Position numbers and translations under genes: made by a program. DNA of 64,000 nucleotides from Tardiphaga sp052076105 (GTDB lineage Bacteria > Pseudomonadota > Alphaproteobacteria > Rhizobiales > Xanthobacteraceae). Shown one piece after another: positions 32,633-39,913 of the stretch. The notes under the pieces are model-generated. The model searched no databases, had not been told where the DNA came from, and worked only from the letters and a program-made list of their open reading frames with translations. The first letter of the stretch is position 1. The number at the start of each line of letters is the position of its first letter. The stretch covers positions 496,001 to 560,000 of the forward strand of contig NZ_CP197245.1 in NCBI RefSeq assembly GCF_052076105.1, read 5' to 3'.

Positions 32633-33796
32633 ATGGCCGCCTATGGTCTCTATACGCATATCGCCTCGAACAAGACGCGTTCGATGCTGCTGCTCGCAGG
32701 GCTGTTCCTGCTGATCTACGTCATGGTGTTCGCCGGCGCCCTGATCGGCGAGGTGGTGGTCAACGGCAACGGCTCGGTTGCGTATTACATCAATGCTGCG
32801 ACGCGCGACCTGATCAAGGCGCTTCCGTTCGCCACCATCGGCGCAGTGCTGTGGATCATCATCGCCTATTTCGGTCATCAAAAGATGATCGACAGCATCA
32901 CCGGCAGCGAAAGCGTGACGCGGCAGGAGCAGCCGCGGCTCTACAATCTCCTCGAGAATCTCTGCATCTCGCGTGGCATCCCGATGCCGAAGCTGAAGGT
33001 GATGGACTCTGATGCGCTGAACGCCTTCGCCACCGGCCTCAACCCGCGGCAATATGCGATCACGGTCACCACCGGCCTGATGCGCGGGTTGAACGACGAC
33101 GAAATGGAAGCAGTGCTCGGCCACGAGCTGACGCATATCCGCAACGGCGACGTGCAGCTGATGGTGGTCGCCGTCATCATCGCCGGTGTGGTCGGCTTCG
33201 CGGCTGAGCTGTTCTTCCGGATATTCATCAATTCCGGTTTCCGCTTCGGCGGCCGCTCCTCGCGCTCGTCGTCGTCCTCGAGCGACAACAAAGGCTCCGG
33301 CGGCGGTGCTGTCGTCGTCATCATCATCGCCGTGGCGCTGATCGCGCTGGCCTGGGCATTGTCGCTGGTGGTGCGCTTTGCGCTGTCGCGCTCGCGCGAA
33401 TTGCTGGCGGATGCAGGTTCGGTGGAGCTGACCAAGAACCCCGACGCGATGATTTCGGCGCTGCGCAAGATCGAGAACCACGGCGAACTGCCCGGCGCGA
33501 CATCGGCCGTCATGGAGATGTGCATCGACAATCCCCGCGAGGGTTTCGCCGACCTGTTCGCGACACATCCTTCGGTGGATTCGCGGGTCGCTGCATTGGT
33601 GAAATTCGCCGGCGGACACGATCCCGGACGGCTGGCGCTGCCGTCCGATACGGACGCCGCAGAGACTTCAAACGGCACAGAGACGCCGCCACTGCCGCCG
33701 CGCTCCGGTCCATGGAGCGACAATGCTGCGCCTACGGGCGCGCAGGAGCCACTACCAGGCCCGCCGTTACAGGGACCTTGGGGCCGTCACGCCTGA
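32633..33796 (+). CDS. HtpX-like M48 membrane zinc metalloprotease
   Basis: A 387-residue M48 peptidase. Two N-terminal membrane helices (about 18-40 and 62-82) precede the cytosolic zinc motif HELTH (164-168). Two more hydrophobic segments flank a Ser/Gly-rich loop (GGRSSRSSSSSSDNKGSGGG), and the third zinc ligand should lie in SRELLADAGSVEL. HtpX-type enzymes degrade misfolded inner-membrane proteins. The C-terminal ~50 residues are Pro-rich and not part of the conserved domain. It is transcribed with lemA. It is longer than E. coli HtpX (293 residues), so it is likely a distinct M48 subgroup. Confidence 0.9.
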   Translation: MAAYGLYTHIASNKTRSMLLLAGLFLLIYVMVFAGALIGEVVVNGNGSVAYYINAATRDLIKALPFATIGAVLWIIIAYFGHQKMIDSITGSESVTRQEQPRLYNLLENLCISRGIPMPKLKVMDSDALNAFATGLNPRQYAITVTTGLMRGLNDDEMEAVLGHELTHIRNGDVQLMVVAVIIAGVVGFAAELFFRIFINSGFRFGGRSSRSSSSSSDNKGSGGGAVVVIIIAVALIALAWALSLVVRFALSRSRELLADAGSVELTKNPDAMISALRKIENHGELPGATSAVMEMCIDNPREGFADLFATHPSVDSRVAALVKFAGGHDPGRLALPSDTDAAETSNGTETPPLPPRSGPWSDNAAPTGAQEPLPGPPLQGPWGRHA

Positions 33797-33804
33797 CGCT
33801 TGTC

Positions 33805-34437
33805 TTAGTTGGTGGATTTGCGCAGTTCGAGCGCTTCAGTCTTTTCCGGCTCCGGCGTCTTCGCAATTTCCTTGGCCGGCTCGGACTTGATCGATCCGAC
33901 GGCTTCGATCTTGCTGCTCTCGACGCGCGGCGTCGAGACGCGGGTCACCGTGGTGTCCGCGCCAGCGGAGGCGTCGGCCGAACGGGTCGTCGAGGGCGCG
34001 CGCAGCGAACGCGGCGCGGACAGCGAGCGGGCCATCAACATCTGGCCGCGGCCGCCCTGGTGGCGGAAATCGCAATAAGCGAAGCCCATGCCGGAGACCG
34101 AGCCGCGGAAGCTGCGTTCGTCATTCTTGTTGAGATTGAAGCACGGCTCGAACGGGATGCCCTTGATCGAGGCGCAGATGGATTCACCGCGCACCTGAAG
34201 CGTGTTGCCGGGCAAACGCATGTTGCGCGCCGGACCCGAGCCCGAGAACTGCACCGCGCCTGCAGCCCCGCCATCATCAAACACGCGGCCTGCGCCGCGT
34301 GTGCCGTCGAAACAGGTGAAGGCAAAGACCTTGCCGGCGACGAACTTGCGGGCCTCTTCGGCCGTCATCGACCCGGCCAGCGCGGGGGTCGCCACCGTGG
34401 CGGCGATCACCGCTCCCAACACATAACGCGCAACCAT
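33805..34437 (-). CDS. Exported protein of unknown function
   Basis: A 210-residue secreted protein. The signal peptide (MVARYVLGAVIAATVATPALA-G) is clear. The mature N-terminal half has FVAGKVFAFTCFDGTRGAGR and spaced cysteines in ESICASI, FEPCFNLN and FAYCDFR that could form disulfides. The final ~80 residues are low-complexity (Ser/Ala, then Glu/Lys). I do not recognise a domain of known function. It stands alone, convergent with the htpX-like gene, 8 bp apart. Confidence 0.75.
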   Translation of the reverse strand: MVARYVLGAVIAATVATPALAGSMTAEEARKFVAGKVFAFTCFDGTRGAGRVFDDGGAAGAVQFSGSGPARNMRLPGNTLQVRGESICASIKGIPFEPCFNLNKNDERSFRGSVSGMGFAYCDFRHQGGRGQMLMARSLSAPRSLRAPSTTRSADASAGADTTVTRVSTPRVESSKIEAVGSIKSEPAKEIAKTPEPEKTEALELRKSTN

Positions 34438-34562
34438 AGGATACTCCGAACAACCGAGCGCGGATGATCACCAGAAGTGACCGCCAGATGTCTTTACCCG
34501 CTGCTTACCATACCAACCGTGGCAACAATGGAGCAGGTTGGTTGGTAAAGTCTGAACGTGGT

Positions 34563-35552
34563 TTAGCCGATTTTTACCACGATTCGCCCGCGGACCTGCC
34601 CGGCCAGAACCTTGGCACCGGCGTCGATCACCTGGTCCAGCGTGATTTCCTGAGTGATTTCAGCGAGTTTGGCATGATCCAGATCCGTCGCCAGCCGCGC
34701 CCAGGCCTGCTTGCGCAGCTCGATCGGGCACATGACAGAATCGATGCCGAGAAGACACACGCCGCGTAAAATGAAGGGTGCAACCGAGGATGGCAGGTCC
34801 ATGCCGGCTGCGAGACCGCAGGCGGCGATGGCGCCGCGATACTTCGTCATCGACAGGAGATTCGCGAGGGTGGTCGAACCGACGCTGTCGATGCCGCCCG
34901 CCCAGCGTTCCTTGGCCAGCGGCTTGGCCGGGCCGGACAGCTCGTTGCGGTCGATGATCTCGCTGGCGCCAAGGCTCTTGAGATAGCCCTCCTCCGAGGT
35001 CCGGCCGGTCGAGGCGATGACCTGGTAACCGAGCTTCGACAGCACGGCGATCGCCACCGAACCGACGCCGCCGGCCGCACCGGTGACAACGATCGGGCCG
35101 TCCGCGGGCTTCAGCCCGTGATTCTCGAGCGCCAGCACGCTGAGCATTGCCGTGTAGCCGGCGGTGCCGACCGCCATGGCGTCACGCGTGGTCATGCCGT
35201 CCGGCAGCCGCACCAGCCAGTCGCCTTTCACGCGGGTCTTTTCGGCATAGGCGCCGAGATGGGTCTCGCCCATACCCCAGCCATTGCCGATCACCTTGTC
35301 GCCGGGCTTCCAGTTCGGATTGGAGGAGGCTTCCACCGTGCCGGCGAAATCGATGCCGGCAATCATCGGGAAGCGGCGCACCACTGGTGCCTTGCCGGTG
35401 ACGGCGAGGCCGTCCTTGTAATTCACCGTGGACCACTCGACCCGCACGGTGACGTCGCCGTCCATGAGTTCGGTTTCATCGAACTGCGTCAGCGCAACCG
35501 TGGTGCCTTTGTCCGCCTTGTCGATGCGGACAGCCTTGAACGTTCCCAACAC
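34563..35552 (-). CDS. acuI: AcuI/YhdH-type acrylyl-CoA reductase (MDR family)
   Basis: A 329-residue zinc-free medium-chain reductase. The N-terminal catalytic domain reads LGTFKAVRIDKADKGTTVAL and STVNYKDGLAVTGK; the Rossmann fold has VVTGAAGGVGSVAIAVL; and ELRKQAWARLATDLD closes the protein. AcuI reduces toxic acrylyl-CoA to propionyl-CoA with NADPH. The start is taken as GTG at 35552, since CGGGAGACTC precedes it and the fold starts there; an in-frame upstream ATG would add 39 unlikely residues. It stands alone, convergent with nothing and upstream of the exported protein gene. The enzyme name is by family resemblance. Confidence 0.88.
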   Translation of the reverse strand: MLGTFKAVRIDKADKGTTVALTQFDETELMDGDVTVRVEWSTVNYKDGLAVTGKAPVVRRFPMIAGIDFAGTVEASSNPNWKPGDKVIGNGWGMGETHLGAYAEKTRVKGDWLVRLPDGMTTRDAMAVGTAGYTAMLSVLALENHGLKPADGPIVVTGAAGGVGSVAIAVLSKLGYQVIASTGRTSEEGYLKSLGASEIIDRNELSGPAKPLAKERWAGGIDSVGSTTLANLLSMTKYRGAIAACGLAAGMDLPSSVAPFILRGVCLLGIDSVMCPIELRKQAWARLATDLDHAKLAEITQEITLDQVIDAGAKVLAGQVRGRIVVKIG

Positions 35553-35687
35553 GAGTCTCCCGAATTTTGCTTGTGATTTCTGCTGTCGAATTATGCCGTG
35601 CCGTGGCGGGAAACGCCACCCGCTACGGCCACTCCAGAGCTTTGCAGCCCTGCCCAGCCGTAGCGGCATAACGCGCCAATTGTGGGA

Positions 35688-36197
35688 TCAGGCAGCCAGT
35701 TTCCGGGTCGCGGCAATATTGGCGATGGTCGCGGCGCAGGCCGTCGCCGCCTCGGTGCCCTTCACGACGAAATGCTCGCGGAAGAAACGCAGATGTTCAG
35801 CATGTTCGTGGAAATGCTGCGGCGTCAGCACGGCCGAGATCACTGGCACATCGCTGTCGAGCTGCACGCGCATCAACCCGTTGATGACGGCCTCAGAGAC
35901 GAATTCATGGCGATAGATGCCACCATCAACGATGAGGCCGGTGGCGACGATCGCCACATAGCGACCGGTGCGTGCCAGCAATTTGGCCTGCAGCGGGATT
36001 TCGAACGCGCCGGGCACATCGAAGAAATCGATCTGGCTGTCCGGCACGCCGCGCCGCGCGAGTTCGGCGACGAAGCCGACACGACATTGATCGACGATGT
36101 CCTTGTGCCAGCACGACTGGATGAAGGCGATTCGCCCGGTCGCTGGTGCGGAGTTGAGGGAAGAGGAGGCTTTGAAGTTAGTCACAGGCTGATTCAT
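35688..36197 (-). CDS. ribH: 6,7-dimethyl-8-ribityllumazine synthase (riboflavin synthase beta subunit)
   Basis: A 169-residue lumazine synthase, catalysing the penultimate step of riboflavin biosynthesis. Recognisable parts: RIAFIQSCWHKDIVDQ (substrate pocket, with the RibH2-type W near the N-terminus), VPGAFEIPLQAKLLART, and HFHEHAEHLRFFREHF with the catalytic histidine. The sequence resembles the second, RibH2-like isoform of Brucella and rhizobia rather than the one in the main rib operon. A canonical FMN riboswitch lies upstream, so expression should fall when FMN is abundant. Confidence 0.93.
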   Translation of the reverse strand: MNQPVTNFKASSSLNSAPATGRIAFIQSCWHKDIVDQCRVGFVAELARRGVPDSQIDFFDVPGAFEIPLQAKLLARTGRYVAIVATGLIVDGGIYRHEFVSEAVINGLMRVQLDSDVPVISAVLTPQHFHEHAEHLRFFREHFVVKGTEAATACAATIANIAATRKLAA

Positions 36198-36280
36198 GGA
36201 TGCTCTCGCGGTTTGAGACCAGAATCAGGACGTACGGTCACACGCCGGGCATCCGCTTGAGGCGGTGACCCTGCGCATAC

Positions 36281-36428
36281 CCGTTCTCTTTCATCCGGAC
36301 TATGACCGTCGGCTCCGGCATCGCACCGGATCTGCTGACCCTGACGGTTGGACCCGTCAGGCGCTCGCGGGCTTCTGCACTCTCGTACAGTTACCGCCGG
36401 TGGGGATTTTCACCCCGCCCTGAGAACG
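36281..36428 (-). promoter_or_regulatory. FMN riboswitch (RFN element) upstream of ribH
   Basis: Reading the minus strand, the conserved RFN blocks appear in order: CAGGGCGGGGTGAAAATCCC, ACCGGCGGTAA, AGCCCGCGAGCG, GATCCGGTGCGATGCCGGAG, CCGACGGTCATAGTCCGGAT, and GAAAGAGAACGG, closing the basal stem with CGTTCTC. A CCGC-TTGA-GGCGG hairpin between the element and the ribH start could be the expression platform. Confidence 0.95.
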
Positions 36429-36504
36429 AAGGCCGCTCCGGATGGAGCGGCTAATATCAATTTTCATCGCTGGAGGTCAGCGAGTCAACGCCGGGGAATG
36501 CAGA

Positions 36505-37755
36505 TCACGCCGGCTGCGCGACCGCCCGCTCGACCGGTTTCTCTACGATCGGCAGATTGATCAGCGCCGACAGCACGCCGAACAGCACCGACAGCCACCA
36601 CACCGGCGTGTAGGAGCCGAACTTGTCGAACACGATGCCGCCCAGCCAGGCGCCCAAGAAGCCGCCGACCTGATGGCTGAAGAAAGCAAAGCCATACAGT
36701 GTTGCCAGCCAGCGGGTGCCGAACATCAGCGAGACGAGACTCGATGTCGGCGGCACGGTGGAGAGCCAGGCAAGACCGCTGATGGCACCGAAGACGAGCG
36801 CCGACGTCGTCGTCAGCGGCAGCATGATGAAGGCCACTGTCGCCAGCGCGCGGGTAAAATAGATGAATGAGAGAATATAGCGCTTCGGCAGCTTGCCCTG
36901 CACATAGCCAACTGTGAGCGAGCCGATGATGTTGAACAGGCCGATGATCGCGATCACCCAGCCGCCCGTCGCCGCCGGCAGGCCGCGATCCACAAGATAG
37001 GCCGGCAGATGCATGGTGATGAAAGCAAGCTGGAAGCCACAGGTGAAGAAGCCGAGCACCAGCAGCACATAGGAGCGATGGCCAAAGGCCTCCGTCAACG
37101 CGCTCTTGAACGACTGTTCCTGCACCGGTGATGCAGCGTTCGACGCCGCCGCCGGCGGCGTCGCCAGCACCATAGCCAGCGGGATGACGAGCAACATCAG
37201 CACCGCAAAGGTGGTGAGCGTCGCCTGCCAGCCGGTGTTATCGATCATCGCCACAGTGAAAGGCGCGAAAATGAACTGGCCGAACGACCCCGCGGCCGTG
37301 CCGGCGCCGAGCGCGATGCCGCGCCATTCCGGCGGCATCAGTTTGCCGAAGGCGGACAGCACCAGATTGAAGGAGCAACCCGACAGGCCAAAACCGATCA
37401 GCAGTCCAGCGCTGATATTCAGCTCGAGCGGGGTCGAGGAATAGCGCATCATCAGCAAACCAGCCGCATAGAGGAAGGCGCCCACGCAGATCACGCGCAC
37501 GCTGCCGAACTTGTCGGCGACAGCACCAGCGAAAGGCTGGCCGATGCCCCAGAGCAGGTTTTGCACGGCGAAGGCGAGCGCGAAGACATCACGACCCCAG
37601 CCGAATTCCTGGCTGAAAGGCTGCATGAAGAAGCCGACGCTGGAACGCGGGCCGAAGGTCAGCATGCCAATCAGCGATCCGCAGATCACGATCACCAGCG
37701 GGGTACGCCAGCCCAAACCAGATACCGGGCGCGTTGCGCCGTCGATTGCCGCCAT
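36505..37755 (-). CDS. MFS transporter (12-TM, OFA/monocarboxylate-like)
   Basis: A 416-residue carrier with twelve hydrophobic segments. TM1 and the following loop read VIVICGSLIGMLTFGPRSSV and GFFMQPFSQEFGWGRDVFAL, characteristic of the oxalate/formate and monocarboxylate MFS branch; GQPFAGAVADKFGSVRV is the loop 2-3 motif. The substrate is probably a small organic acid but is not determined. It stands alone, upstream of the ribH riboswitch on the same strand; GCCGCTCC-GGAT-GGAGCGGC (36432-36451) may end its transcript. Confidence 0.88.
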   Translation of the reverse strand: MAAIDGATRPVSGLGWRTPLVIVICGSLIGMLTFGPRSSVGFFMQPFSQEFGWGRDVFALAFAVQNLLWGIGQPFAGAVADKFGSVRVICVGAFLYAAGLLMMRYSSTPLELNISAGLLIGFGLSGCSFNLVLSAFGKLMPPEWRGIALGAGTAAGSFGQFIFAPFTVAMIDNTGWQATLTTFAVLMLLVIPLAMVLATPPAAASNAASPVQEQSFKSALTEAFGHRSYVLLVLGFFTCGFQLAFITMHLPAYLVDRGLPAATGGWVIAIIGLFNIIGSLTVGYVQGKLPKRYILSFIYFTRALATVAFIMLPLTTTSALVFGAISGLAWLSTVPPTSSLVSLMFGTRWLATLYGFAFFSHQVGGFLGAWLGGIVFDKFGSYTPVWWLSVLFGVLSALINLPIVEKPVERAVAQPA

Positions 37756-37943
37756 GTCGTTTCCCCGGATCGAACAGATGCAGAATTGGACCGGTGCTCA
37801 GGCCACAAGCGCGACACGTGCCGCCCGGACCGGCCCCAGGGAGGATTAATGCATTCGCATGGAAATCCCAATGGGGATGATCGGGATTTCAGGAGATGCA
37901 TTGCTGGGATGCAATTTGGTGTGCGGCTTCCTCCCCCAATAAG

Positions 37944-37977
37944 CCAAGAGCGGCGCCGGGCATGGCACCGCTCTTGG
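37944..37977 (-). terminator. Hairpin after the SleB-like hydrolase gene
   Basis: Ten-base arms CCAAGAGCGG and CCGCTCTTGG with a 14-base partly paired loop, 29 bp past the stop of the hydrolase gene, followed on the minus strand by CTTATTGGG. Confidence 0.65.
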
Positions 37978-38005
37978 ATAGGCTCGGAGGTAAATCAGGA
38001 AGGCC

Positions 38006-39412
38006 TTACGGCTTGACCTCGGAGAGTTTGGCGGAGATCTCCGCCGTCTGCGCCGCCGTGCCCCAGGTCGGCGCCTCGCTGCCGTCGCCCCATTTGCGTG
38101 GGCGATAGAAGGAGTGCACGCCGGTCTTGTACATCTTCTTCATCTCGCGGACCCAGGACGGGTGCACCCAGTATGCGTGGTAATGCGTGGACTTCGCGAC
38201 TTCCGGCAGCCAGATCCGGCCGTCGAGCGTCGCCTTCGCGATCTTGCGGGCGCGCTCCCACATGTCCGGCTCTTTCACGACATCCGGAATGCCGTCGCAG
38301 GCGAAGGTGAACTGGCAGGCCAGGCGACGATGTTTGTTCTGATAGACGACACCGCAGACGGTTGTCGGATAGAAGCCGGAGAACACGCGGTTCATCACCA
38401 CCTGCGCCACCGCCATCTGGCCGCGCACCGCTTCGCCGCGGGCTTCGAAGTAGACGGCTTCCGCCAGGCATTTCTCCTGCTTGCCACGGGTCTGATCGGT
38501 GAGGCCCATGCGTTCGGCCGGCGTCTTCGCACGCTGATTGGCGCTGTTAACCTCGCCCTTGCCGGCAACGCTTTCGCCGCCGTCGGTCGGGCTGATCGCC
38601 GCTTTCGGCAACGCCGCCGTAGCTTTCATATCCGGGTCGAGGGTCGAACCCGGCATGGTAATGTCTGGCATCACGATGGTGGGCTCTTCGCCGGGCTGCC
38701 AGCGCTCCATGGTCTCGACCGATGCGCCAAGCGACGAACTTCCGAAAAACAGGCTCGCGGTCTTCACAGAGAAACCGTCCTTGGCCGGCGCCGGCTCGAC
38801 GGGGATCACCGCTGCATCGGCCTTGGCGTCCTCGGCAGGCTGCACGGGCTGCGATGCATCGTATTGAGCGAGCGGCGGGGCACGCAGCGCTTCATCGAGT
38901 TCTGGATCGAGCGGAGCATGCTCCGCAGGCGGCAGTGCATCGACGGTCTTGGCGCCCATCACCGATCTGTTGTCGTCGAATGAATCCTGCTTTGCCGGCT
39001 CATCGGGCACCACGGTCTCCGGCGCACGGATGGCCAGGCGATCGCCCTTCAGCGAGCGATCGACTTTCGGAAAATCGGCAGCCTCATAGCGGCGCGGCGG
39101 CTGCACCAGCGGATTCCGCGTCAGCGCACCGGTGATATCGATGCCGGAATTGTCGAGACTGGCGAGTTGCAGATTGGGATTGCGCGAGGCGGTGCCGATC
39201 GGGCGACCGAACGAAAAAGTCGCGACCTGAATGGAGGAGACGGAGGGCGCAAAGACGCGCTTCTGCCAGCGTTCCGTCACGCCCGGCTGGCGAGCCAGCA
39301 GCGAGGCGATGTCCTGATAGCCAGATTCTGTCGGGGCCAATGCGAAGATGCAGAGACCGAGGCCGAAGAACGCGCCACGCGCGCCCTTCGGCCGGTTACG
39401 CAGTACTAACAT
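38006..39412 (-). CDS. SleB-type cell wall hydrolase
   Basis: About 468 residues from MLVLRNRPKGARG. A single N-terminal membrane helix (GAFFGLGLCIFALAP) anchors it, then comes a long low-complexity linker of ~300 residues. The C-terminal domain, CLAEAVYFEARGEAVRGQMA through CQFTFACDG, is the SleB/Hydrolase_2 fold; the Glu in VYFEARGE is the likely catalytic acid. Such enzymes cut peptidoglycan, in spore-formers at cortex germination and in proteobacteria for wall remodelling. The ATG at 39412 is favoured over the upstream cysteine-rich extension. Confidence 0.85.
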   Translation of the reverse strand: MLVLRNRPKGARGAFFGLGLCIFALAPTESGYQDIASLLARQPGVTERWQKRVFAPSVSSIQVATFSFGRPIGTASRNPNLQLASLDNSGIDITGALTRNPLVQPPRRYEAADFPKVDRSLKGDRLAIRAPETVVPDEPAKQDSFDDNRSVMGAKTVDALPPAEHAPLDPELDEALRAPPLAQYDASQPVQPAEDAKADAAVIPVEPAPAKDGFSVKTASLFFGSSSLGASVETMERWQPGEEPTIVMPDITMPGSTLDPDMKATAALPKAAISPTDGGESVAGKGEVNSANQRAKTPAERMGLTDQTRGKQEKCLAEAVYFEARGEAVRGQMAVAQVVMNRVFSGFYPTTVCGVVYQNKHRRLACQFTFACDGIPDVVKEPDMWERARKIAKATLDGRIWLPEVAKSTHYHAYWVHPSWVREMKKMYKTGVHSFYRPRKWGDGSEAPTWGTAAQTAEISAKLSEVKP

Positions 39413-39707
39413 CGATACGCTCACGCAACGCTTACACCAGCATCGCCCTGCACGGCACTCATCAGCACATCCGTACATTTCGATCTATTTCGTTAGTACG
39501 GAATCAAAGTTGCCGCGGAGTTAATCGGCGATGCAACGACGCCACACGCAAGCTGCACGAGCGCAGTGCGAAATCATTCGAAAACCTTGGTAAACCGCAG
39601 CTCCACAAAAGTAGTAAACATCGCGTTGACAAAGATGATGAAGAGAAATTCGCGCAAGCGTGAAAAAGTTTGCGAGTTCCATTTTGCAGAGTGGACATAC
39701 ACTCCTT

Positions 39708-39829
39708 GTCGTCCCCGCGAAGGCGGGGACCCATAACTACCGTCAGCGTAGTCGAAACGGCAGAGTTACGACGACAGCGCATGTTCGATATCGACGGCGT
39801 GTATGGATCCCCGCCTTCGCGGGGATGAC
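39708..39829. repeat. Palindromic repeat, 'GTCGTCCCCGCGAAGGCGGGG' type
   Basis: GTCGTCCCCGCGAAGGCGGG (from 39708) is inverted as CCGCCTTCGCGGGGATGAC (to 39829), enclosing about 80 bases. This is a widespread dispersed element whose arms include their own hairpin, CCCCGC-GAA-GGCGGGG. Confidence 0.9.
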
Positions 39830-39853
39830 TACGGAGGGTGACGTAGCCAACAA

Positions 39854-39883
39854 AAAATGGCCGGGGAACTCCCCGGCCATTTT
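39854..39883 (-). terminator. Rho-independent terminator of ppdK
   Basis: A perfect 13-bp stem (AAAATGGCCGGGG with CCCCGGCCATTTT), AACT loop, followed on the minus strand by TTTTTTGTTGG. It lies 31 bp past the ppdK stop. Confidence 0.95.
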
Positions 39884-39913
39884 GCAAAATCGTTGATCGT
39901 GAAACCGAGGCAC

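Larger units (their letters stand above)
39413..39913. other. Gap between the hydrolase start and ppdK end
   Basis: Besides a long palindromic repeat (39708-39829) and the ppdK terminator (39854-39883), the 501 bp includes ~290 bp upstream of the hydrolase gene that should hold its promoter. No gene was seen. Confidence 0.55.
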
